A DNA stretch of 10,396 nt, from NCBI GenBank assembly GCA_009783865.1, contig WRCR01000108.1, positions 1-10,396 of the forward strand. The letters are read 5' to 3'. This DNA comes from Planctomycetaceae bacterium (GTDB lineage: Bacteria > Planctomycetota > Planctomycetia > Pirellulales > Thermoguttaceae). This document shows, one piece after another, positions 1-4,930 of the stretch. Below the pieces are notes generated by a model, which saw nothing but the letters and a program-made list of their open reading frames with translations, was not told the origin of the DNA and ran no database searches. Position 1 is the stretch's first letter. Every line of letters starts with the position of its first letter. The position numbers and the translations under genes are program-made.

Positions 1-1
1 A

Positions 2-58
2 GCGCAGCCGGAGAAGGTTATTGCGGAACAGATACAGAGAATTATAGCGGAGGTTTAG
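2..58 (+). CDS. C-terminal end of an unidentified protein (partial)
   Basis: Reading from base 2, the sequence is open and ends in TAG at 56-58. It encodes AQPEKVIAEQIQRIIAEV, an amphipathic stretch that looks like a C-terminal helix. The gene begins outside the window and converges on the TPR gene whose stop is at 102. A short palindrome overlaps the stop codon and could end transcription. Eighteen codons are too few to name a family, and another frame is also open over this short stretch. The helix-like composition and the stop followed at once by a hairpin favour this frame, but the call is tentative. Confidence 0.45.
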   Translation, partial: AQPEKVIAEQIQRIIAEV

Positions 59-72
59 CCGGTACTCCGGCT
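57..72. terminator. Short hairpin between convergent genes, possible terminator
   Basis: AGCCGG (57-62) and CCGGCT (67-72) form a perfect 6-bp stem with a TACT loop, overlapping the upstream TAG. A weak T-rich stretch (TCTTTT) follows about 8 bases after the stem on the + strand, so termination is plausible but not strong. The right arm can instead pair with bases 2-12 (GCGCAGCCGGA against 66-76), giving a longer alternative fold. Confidence 0.35.
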
Positions 73-101
73 GCGCCCAATCTTTTACACATACCCTGCA
101 T

Positions 102-1499
102 TTATTCTCCGCCCAACAATTTTTGGCTCACTTTGTCAAGCAGGTCTCCCAAATCCTTATATGCGAAGTCGAGCATCGCCAATTCTTCGCCGTATTTTTT
201 CGATGTTTCGTAGTCCTTCATATCAAAAGCCAGTTTCGCAGTTAGATACAGTGCTTTCTTCTTTTCGTCTCCGTTTTCCGTTATCGCTTTTACCGCCTCC
301 TGATAATGTTTCATCGCAAGCGTGTGCTGCTGTATTTGCTGAAAACACTGTCCAATCGCCAATAGACATTCGCCCTTCTTCGTCACATCCTGCTGGGCTA
401 TCTGAAACTCGGCTATTGCTTCTCTGAAAAGTTTTTGCTTCCGCAGCAGCATTCCATACTCGAAACGATAACCGGAATGACTCGGATGATGCTTAATCCG
501 GTGCTTCACCAATTCCAGATTCTTTTCCTCGTACTCTGCTTTCGTTTCATTGAACGGCTGGACTAATTCCTTGTTGCGGGTTGTTTCGAATTCTTCCTTG
601 AGTTTCAAAACCTTAGCAAGGAGTTTCTGTTTTTGAGCATCCAGCAGCCGCTCCTGCATATCCGGTGCCTGTTTGGATTTTTCAACGCATTTCACTAAGT
701 ACTCTTCGGCTTTATCATAATCGCTCTGCTGATAGTAATACTGCGCCAATGTAAGGTAATTTGAAATATCTTCGGGATTCTTTTTAATTTGCCTTTCAAC
801 TTGCTCGATGTAGGTTAATTTTCTTCCCATTACATCTTCGTCTTCTGCGATTCCGCCTCTTGCTTGAGCCGCAGCATCCCGAAGTTGGCTGCCGTCGCCG
901 GTCGCTACTTTCGATTTGTGAATGGTCTTTTCGACATCCAAATTGCCCCGAAATCTTAATGCGTCTTTATCCTGCGGTCTTGTTTTTATGTATCTGTTCA
1001 TGCAAGTGATTGCGCCGTCATAGTCGGCAATGTCCCTAAGAGCGTGAGCGCAAGCCCAATTCGCATCGGCATCCATCGGTTCGGCATCGCAAGCCGCACG
1101 ATAGTATTCTAGAGCAACTTCGGCGTATCCCATTTCCGAGCAGGCATCACCGCCGTCGAGGAATGCTCTTACGTCCCACGGATTAGCCCGAATAGCAGCA
1201 ATCGCCGCTTTGAATTTCTCTTCCGGTTTCTTTGACGCGACTGCTTTCTTACTGGAACTCGCAACGGAGCCGAAAAATCCTTTCTTCTTTTTTTCGCCGA
1301 ATTTCTTTTTCAGATTGGCAAGAAAGGTCTTGAAATAAAGTATATTTGCAGGGTCGCCGAGAACGCAGGGAGTCAAATATATGTCGTCGGCGTACTGGAA
1401 ACCGCTTTTCATCATTTGCTTATTGCCTTCGGCAAAAAGTTTTTGCAGTTTTTCCCGCTCCGCAGGAGAAATGGTTGATTCAGTTGGAGGATTACTCAT
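102..1499 (-). CDS. Tetratricopeptide-repeat protein
   Basis: A 465-residue soluble protein with no signal peptide or membrane segment. Residues 1-60 are an unassigned N-terminal region containing the motif YLTPCVLGDP. A Lys/Ser-rich linker lies at about 63-92. TPR-like helical pairs follow at about 94-180 (for example ALEYYRAACDAEPMDADANW and DYDGAITCMNRYIKTRPQD), at 243-275 (DYDKAEEYLVKCVEKS) and at 345-440. A charged, probably coiled-coil stretch is at about 282-335. TPR arrays are protein-binding scaffolds, so this is probably an assembly or adaptor protein, but no partner is visible. The ATG at 1499 has no clear Shine-Dalgarno sequence. A promoter-like pair at 1545-1572 supports this start. 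The gene converges with the partial gene at the left edge. Confidence 0.9.
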   Translation of the reverse strand: MSNPPTESTISPAEREKLQKLFAEGNKQMMKSGFQYADDIYLTPCVLGDPANILYFKTFLANLKKKFGEKKKKGFFGSVASSSKKAVASKKPEEKFKAAIAAIRANPWDVRAFLDGGDACSEMGYAEVALEYYRAACDAEPMDADANWACAHALRDIADYDGAITCMNRYIKTRPQDKDALRFRGNLDVEKTIHKSKVATGDGSQLRDAAAQARGGIAEDEDVMGRKLTYIEQVERQIKKNPEDISNYLTLAQYYYQQSDYDKAEEYLVKCVEKSKQAPDMQERLLDAQKQKLLAKVLKLKEEFETTRNKELVQPFNETKAEYEEKNLELVKHRIKHHPSHSGYRFEYGMLLRKQKLFREAIAEFQIAQQDVTKKGECLLAIGQCFQQIQQHTLAMKHYQEAVKAITENGDEKKKALYLTAKLAFDMKDYETSKKYGEELAMLDFAYKDLGDLLDKVSQKLLGGE

Positions 1500-1702
1500 T
1501 GGAATAGTGGAAAATACAAGTAAATTTTGTGTATAATCATTAAAATTGTACTGCGATTGTACATTATTACAACAACGTTTTCAAGTCCTGTCCATGAATA
1601 ATCGGTTTCGACTCCGAAAAAACATGATGAACTGATTCCTGTAATTAAAAATACCCATTCGGCGTAGTGCCGGACGAGATAAAGTTTGAGTTTCGTCAAC
1701 AT
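1496..1702 (-). CDS. Doubtful small hydrophobic ORF upstream of the TPR gene
   Basis: A 68-codon frame whose TGA overlaps the TPR start codon (ATGA), an arrangement seen in translationally coupled genes. The product is hydrophobic and aromatic (for example VRHYAEWVFLITGISSSCFF), and I recognise no family. Against it: no Shine-Dalgarno sequence precedes ATG 1702, the C-terminal third looks like translated AT-rich promoter DNA, and the likely TPR promoter lies inside it. It may be chance or a decayed gene. Confidence 0.15.
   Translation of the reverse strand: MLTKLKLYLVRHYAEWVFLITGISSSCFFGVETDYSWTGLENVVVIMYNRSTILMIIHKIYLYFPLFQ
1545..1572 (-). promoter_or_regulatory. Putative sigma-70-type promoter of the TPR gene
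   Basis: On the - strand, TTGTAA (1572-1567) and TACAAT (1550-1545) are separated by 16 bases. The start codon at 1499 would follow a leader of about 35-40 bases. The surroundings are AT-rich, so a chance match is possible, and a second -10-like TTATAC lies a little downstream. Confidence 0.5.
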
Positions 1703-1710
1703 TCACGAGC

Positions 1711-1741
1711 CGTTTTACGAGCCGCCGACTATAGTCGGCGG
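1711..1741 (-). repeat. Intergenic palindrome with GCTCGTAAAAC flank (copy 1)
   Basis: CCGCCGACTATAGTCGGCGG at 1722-1741 is a perfect 20-base palindrome. On the - strand it is followed by GCTCGTAAAACG, and the same GCTCGTAAAAC flank adjoins the palindrome at 2239-2262 although the stem there is different. No U-tract follows on either strand, so a terminator role is not favoured. Confidence 0.6.
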
Positions 1742-1751
1742 TTAAAAAAGC

Positions 1752-2011
1752 GGATTGGTTGACTTCACGGTCGAAACGGTGAAAGCCGAGTGAAGGTTTG
1801 CCAATAGCAACAGTTTAGCGATACTCCCGTAGAGGGAGTGCCGTGTCGTTGCTATTGGGAATCTTCGGCGTTCCTGTCTTGAAAGCAGTTATGCACCGCC
1901 TTCGACCGCGGGAAGAAATCCTATCTTGTGAACACGCCGCTCCCGTTCTAGAGTGGTTTCTGTTGCCGTTGCTCGGCTTGATTTCCGGTATGGTGCCGGG
2001 AAAGATTTTTT
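1752..2011 (+). ncRNA. Structured RNA candidate: 170-nt rod (6S-like shape) plus terminator
   Basis: Nested complementary segments build an irregular rod. From outside in they are GGATT 1752-1756 with AATCC 1917-1921, CTTC 1763-1766 with GAAG 1912-1915, GGTCGAA 1769-1775 with TTCGACC 1901-1907, CGGTG 1777-1781 with CACCG 1894-1898, and GCCGA 1785-1789 with TCGGC 1865-1869. Further in are a G-U-containing helix around 1794-1799/1859-1864, CCAATAGCAAC 1801-1811 with GTTGCTATTGG 1848-1858, and ACTCCC 1823-1828 with GGGAGT 1834-1839. About 24 bases (1870-1893) lie unpaired opposite AAA and can form a small hairpin. The G-U pairs favour the + strand. The total length and the lopsided central loop resemble 6S RNA, but I see no sequence signature that proves it. 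A small hairpin (1965-1977) and a terminator follow. It could instead be a cis-acting leader of the gene at 2042. No clear promoter was found. Confidence 0.55.
1982..2011 (+). terminator. Intrinsic terminator after the structured RNA
   Basis: TTTCCGG (1982-1988) pairs with CCGGGAAA (1996-2003) with one bulged G and a 7-base loop. GA and six T residues (2006-2011) follow. It ends about 30 bases before the start codon at 2042, leaving no room for a conventional promoter between them. This suggests that the next gene depends on read-through or attenuation. Confidence 0.7.
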
Positions 2012-2041
2012 AATGTGTTCCTTTAACCAATGGAGGTAATT

Positions 2042-2227
2042 ATGCCCGAAGCGGTTCAATGTCCTTATTACAGCGGCAGCGGATACTGCAACATTTCCGG
2101 ATGCTCACAATCGGAGTATCAGAGAGCAAACTATTGCTGCACCGAAAAGAGCAAGGAAAATTGGCAATCCTGTGCAAACTATCAGGGTGCCGGCGAAGTC
2201 ACTCGCATTGAAAAACGAGTGAGATGA
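2042..2227 (+). CDS. Small cysteine-rich protein, possible metal or Fe-S binder
   Basis: A 61-residue protein starting MPEAVQCPYYSGSGYC. The ATG at 2042 is chosen over the in-frame ATG at 2030 because GGAGG at 2032-2036 sits 5 bases before 2042 and overlaps the upstream ATG. Cysteines at residues 7, 16, 21, 33, 34 and 45 occur in the patterns C-x8-C-x4-C, CC and W-x2-C-x2-Y. There is no signal peptide or membrane segment. The spacing is compatible with a small zinc or iron-sulfur site, or with disulfides if the protein is exported by another route. I do not recognise the family. The gene sits directly behind the RNA terminator at 1982-2011 and is followed within 15 bases by a 10-bp-stem hairpin that may end its transcript. 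Confidence 0.75.
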   Translation: MPEAVQCPYYSGSGYCNISGCSQSEYQRANYCCTEKSKENWQSCANYQGAGEVTRIEKRVR

Positions 2228-2230
2228 ATG

Positions 2231-2333
2231 GTTTTACGAGCGGGAAACTATTGTTTCCCGCTTTCACAAAAAAACGTCTTTTCTAAAAGCGGAAATCGCA
2301 GATTTCCGCTCGTTACCCCACCGACGCAGTCGG
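2231..2333. repeat. Cluster of three short palindromes (copies 2-4)
   Basis: Three hairpins follow one another. AGCGGGAAAC 2239-2248 pairs with GTTTCCCGCT 2253-2262 (10-bp stem, TATT loop). AGCGGAAATC 2288-2297 pairs with GATTTCCGCT 2301-2310 (10-bp stem, GCA loop). CCGAC 2321-2325 pairs with GTCGG 2329-2333 (5-bp stem, GCA loop). The stems differ in sequence but are internally complementary, and the outer ends are alike (AGCGG...CCGCT). GTTTTACGAGC at 2231-2241 matches the flank at 1712-1722. The first hairpin could also terminate the cysteine-rich gene. Confidence 0.65.
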
Positions 2334-2369
2334 CGGCTCTCTCACAACTCGCCCCGGCACTTTTTGCTC

Positions 2370-2397
2370 TTGCCAACTTTAACGAGTATGTTATTAT
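2370..2397 (+). promoter_or_regulatory. Putative promoter of the BtuF-like gene
   Basis: TTGCCA (2370-2375) and TATTAT (2392-2397) are 16 bases apart. The equivalent positions of repeat copy B read TTGCCA and TAGAAT, also 16 apart, so the boxes and their spacing are kept while the bases between them vary. Transcription would start near 2404 and give a leader of about 85 bases before ATG 2489. Confidence 0.5.
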
Positions 2398-2416
2398 TTG
2401 CGCAGATTATCGTTCT

Positions 2417-2432
2417 GCCGGTTGACACCGGC
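2417..2432. repeat. Palindrome inside repeat copy A (copy 5)
   Basis: GCCGGT 2417-2422 pairs with ACCGGC 2427-2432 around a TGAC loop. It would lie in the leader RNA of the BtuF-like gene. Repeat copy B lacks this hairpin and is 13 bases shorter there. Confidence 0.55.
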
Positions 2433-2488
2433 GGCTATTATTGAGAAATGTTAAAATGGGTAGAATAACGTTAAAATAGGTAGTCACT

Positions 2489-3439
2489 ATGTGCAAAATG
2501 ATACAGTTTACAGAAGTGTTTTGTTTTCAAGCGGTTACGTCGATAAAATTTTTTAATTTAGGGCTTGATGTTAGGTGGTTGTCAGTTGTTGTTCTGCTTT
2601 TTTTCACTGCCTGCGCTCCGCAGAAAGACGAACCTGTCTCGCAAAAAGAAATCCGGCGGGTTATTGCCGAAACGCCGAGTATCACCGAAATACTGTTCGA
2701 CATCGGTGCCGGTGAAACCCTTGTCGGCACGTCAGCGTTCACGAAGTATCCGCCGGAGGCGGCTGACATCGAAAAAATCGGCGGTCTTTACGATGTCAGT
2801 TATGAAAAAATCCTGTCGCTGGAACCCGACCTTGTTTTCTGCTTGGAAGAAAACAGGGAAATGCGGTCGAAAATGAGGTCCTTCGGTATTCCGTTTAGAG
2901 CGGTAAATCATCGTTCTATTGAAGGGGTCTTGAATTCCTACGAAATTATCGGGGATTGTTTTTCGCAAGAAATTTATGAACGGGCTCTTGTCCGAAAAGC
3001 GGAATTGTCCGAAAAATTGACGAAACTGTGGGAACAGTACGGAAAGTTAAAGCCGGTGCGGGTGTTGCTTTGCGTTGACCGGTCGCGGGGATTGAACCGC
3101 CTTGAGAACGTTTTTATAGCGGCAAATAATCCTCATTACGAGGAAGTAATTCGGCTTGCAGGCGGCTTGAACGCTGCAAGCGGCGGGCAACTGCCGTTTA
3201 TTAGTCCTTCGGCGGAAGGAATTATCGATTTGGCACCGGAAGTGATTGTCGAACTTTATATCGGTAATGCGCCGCCGGAAAATTTGCAGAACGATTGGAA
3301 AGCACTCGGCGATGTTGTACCGGCTGTTAAGAACAATCGGATTTATGTTATTACTGATGATTTTGCAACGGTTCCGGGACCGCGCATTCCGCTGTTTGTT
3401 GAGACGCTTGCGAAAATCCTGCATGGAGATAAGGAGTAA
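2489..3439 (+). CDS. BtuF/FepB-like ABC transporter substrate-binding lipoprotein
   Basis: A 316-residue protein of the TroA/BtuF-type periplasmic binding fold, which delivers vitamin B12 or ferric chelates to an ABC importer. Residues 29-42 (a hydrophobic run ending LLFFTAC) form a lipoprotein signal with Cys42 as the probable lipidated residue. The mature part begins with the family pattern ETPSITEILFDIGAGETLVG (61-80), then YPPEA (87-91), a GGLYDVSYEKILSLEPDLVF segment (98-117) and a C-terminal lobe from about 190. The n-region before the hydrophobic core is unusually long, so a later start such as TTG near codon 31 is possible. ATG 2489 has only a weak AGG 8 bases upstream. No permease, ATPase or TonB receptor gene is in the window, so the substrate cannot be assigned. 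Confidence 0.85.
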   Translation: MCKMIQFTEVFCFQAVTSIKFFNLGLDVRWLSVVVLLFFTACAPQKDEPVSQKEIRRVIAETPSITEILFDIGAGETLVGTSAFTKYPPEAADIEKIGGLYDVSYEKILSLEPDLVFCLEENREMRSKMRSFGIPFRAVNHRSIEGVLNSYEIIGDCFSQEIYERALVRKAELSEKLTKLWEQYGKLKPVRVLLCVDRSRGLNRLENVFIAANNPHYEEVIRLAGGLNAASGGQLPFISPSAEGIIDLAPEVIVELYIGNAPPENLQNDWKALGDVVPAVKNNRIYVITDDFATVPGPRIPLFVETLAKILHGDKE

Positions 3440-3536
3440 TTTTCCGGCTCACGTTTTACGCATAAAAGGGTGTGTAAAAGTAATGTCCTTATTATTTCGA
3501 TGCGATTTTCTTTATTTTTCATCATAAGGAGGTCCC

Positions 3537-4577
3537 GTGCCGATTGCCGACAAAACTATTCAAAAACTGTTATACACAAAGGCAACAGCCGCTATTCGCA
3601 ATATCGACGCAACTATAGCGGCAGATGTTTACGCGCTTGCGATGGAAATCATCAGCAGTGCAGTTCCGAGGGAATTTCATGTCAACATAGCGTATAATAC
3701 CTTGACACATTTCGAAAGTGCAAAAACGAGAGCAGACGATGAATATGAGGCAAAATGGCGGATACTCTACTGGCAATGCGACGATAAACCCGTTCTCGAC
3801 TGTAATGACCCCAAGATAGAAGAATGGCTGCAATCACTCGGTTACGATTACAACAATCATGAGGTGTACGAGGACTTCCAAAAACACAGTGGATACTCGA
3901 AATACCATGATTTGTCAGAAAAATTTGGGAAGAAATACACCAAAATCATCATATCAATATGTAGGCAACTGCATACGGACGGTGTTATTGAGCAAAAATT
4001 CGGACGTGTTCTCCCGATTCTCATTTGCGACTCTATTCTTTCCTGCGGACCGTTAGAGTGGACGCAGCAGGGAAATCCTGTCGGACAAGCCGCCGAGTTT
4101 GAGCGATGGATGCTGCGGCCGCCGAAAACAGAGACACCGGAAGAGTTGCATGAACGCTTAAAGGAAGCGATGGACATCAACTGGGAACAGAAGAATTGGG
4201 ATGAAATGTCTCCCGTCGAGTTCTACAAAGATTTTATCGACGAACTGGTTTTCGGTTATACTTCGACCAGTGTTTCCGCCAAGCGGCTGGTTGAACGCAA
4301 TGAATTTCCGCCGCAAATGACGGGAAGCGGTGAATGGCATCGCCTTCTTTCCGGTTTAACCGAAGAGCAGATAGATTTGCTCGCGCTAAAACTTCTGGAA
4401 GAAAGACAGGGTGCCATTCATGATGTGCTTGCGCAACTGACCTATCGGGTTGACAGCGGAATGGAAATTATGTTCAACGGCAAACCGGTGCCGACGCAAC
4501 TGAGCGGCATGGGTTTGCACGGTGATTACATCGGACGGCTTGACGAGAACGACAGATGGGAATGGCCGGAAACTTGA
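3537..4577 (+). CDS. Uncharacterised 346-residue protein
   Basis: It starts with GTG at 3537 behind a strong AAGGAGG (3526-3532), one of the best ribosome sites in the window. The product is soluble and acidic, with no signal peptide or membrane segment. The N-terminal part (residues 30-80: VYALAMEIISSAV, then HVNIAYNTLTHFE and WRILYW) faintly recalls DUF4303-type proteins, some of which sit in toxin/immunity loci. I cannot confirm this by eye. The middle (200-300) is helical and rich in Glu and Trp. The C-terminus (GMGLHGDYIGRLDENDRWEW, 324-343) looks like a separate conserved tail. It lies 97 bases after the BtuF-like gene without a clear terminator between them, so co-transcription is possible. 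No toxin gene is adjacent. Confidence 0.75.
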   Translation: MPIADKTIQKLLYTKATAAIRNIDATIAADVYALAMEIISSAVPREFHVNIAYNTLTHFESAKTRADDEYEAKWRILYWQCDDKPVLDCNDPKIEEWLQSLGYDYNNHEVYEDFQKHSGYSKYHDLSEKFGKKYTKIIISICRQLHTDGVIEQKFGRVLPILICDSILSCGPLEWTQQGNPVGQAAEFERWMLRPPKTETPEELHERLKEAMDINWEQKNWDEMSPVEFYKDFIDELVFGYTSTSVSAKRLVERNEFPPQMTGSGEWHRLLSGLTEEQIDLLALKLLEERQGAIHDVLAQLTYRVDSGMEIMFNGKPVPTQLSGMGLHGDYIGRLDENDRWEWPET

Positions 4578-4930
4578 GCAATGAAGCTGCATTCCTTGGA
4601 ATACATCGCTAGATAGAAAATGTTATAAATTATTTGCACAATGACCATGTAAGATGAAAAAGTTAGCCGAATGCCTATGAGTAATCTATGGGCGGATGGA
4701 CTGCAAGAGATTAAAGCCGAGAGAGGGCGACACTTGACAATCTCTGATATTAAAACGCAAAGTTACTCCCAAAAAGGGATGTAACCAACTAAACCGACTG
4801 GCATCCTTCTGAATTTACTTTTCGTCAAATTGAATTGCATCTATTTCGATATTACGATGTTTAATAAACTAAATCTCAATTGAAATGTTTTTGATAACCA
4901 GCGGCGACACAGTCGCCAGCTCTCCGGTAA
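4578..4930. other. Noncoding interval with several weak hairpins
   Basis: No credible gene was seen in this 353-base gap between converging genes. On the + strand three inverted repeats occur in a row: 4673-4693 (GCC...GGC, 7 bp with two G-U pairs), AGAGATT with AATCTCT (about 4706-4745), and GTTACTCCC with GGGATGTAAC (4772-4795, one bulge). They could belong to a structured RNA or to mobile-element debris. No clear promoter or U-tract accompanies them. Confidence 0.35.
4903..4917. repeat. Palindrome downstream of the DUF4153-type gene (copy 6)
   Basis: GGCGAC 4903-4908 pairs with GTCGCC 4912-4917 around ACA. It is followed by AGCTCTC, resembling the GGCTCTC after the palindrome at 2321-2333. 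It lies 13 bases past the - strand stop at 4931, but no U-tract follows on that strand, so terminator activity is uncertain. Confidence 0.5.

Larger units (their letters stand above)
2356..2484 (+). repeat. Intergenic promoter-like repeat, copy A
   Basis: This stretch aligns with the reverse complement of 9569-9684. The first 21 bases (2356-2376, beginning GGCACTTTTTGC) are identical in both copies. By hand, 45 of the first 56 positions (2356-2411) match without gaps. A second block (2446-2484) matches at 29 of 39 positions. Copy A is 13 bases longer between the blocks, where it carries a palindrome (2417-2432). It leads straight into the BtuF-like gene. Confidence 0.75.

Noticed and set aside
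2356..2373. Possible sigma-54 promoter (GGCAC followed by TTGC)
   Set aside because: The GG and GC elements are 8 or 14 bases apart where 10 is required; a sigma-70-type reading fits both repeat copies better.
2228..2425. A 65-codon + strand frame directly after the cysteine-rich gene
   Set aside because: It consists of the translated palindrome cluster and promoter-like repeat, with no ribosome site and no protein-like composition.
1711..2432. CRISPR array suggested by several palindromes in a row
   Set aside because: The palindromes differ in sequence and are unevenly spaced; there are no constant repeats with unique spacers and no cas genes.
2398..2488. Cobalamin riboswitch in front of the BtuF-like gene
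   Set aside because: The leader is only about 85 bases and I cannot find the conserved B12-box elements or the needed multi-helix architecture.
4664..4698. Group II intron domain V (AGCCG...GGCGGAT hairpin)
   Set aside because: There is no GNRA tetraloop, no correct bulge and no intron-encoded protein or domain VI nearby.
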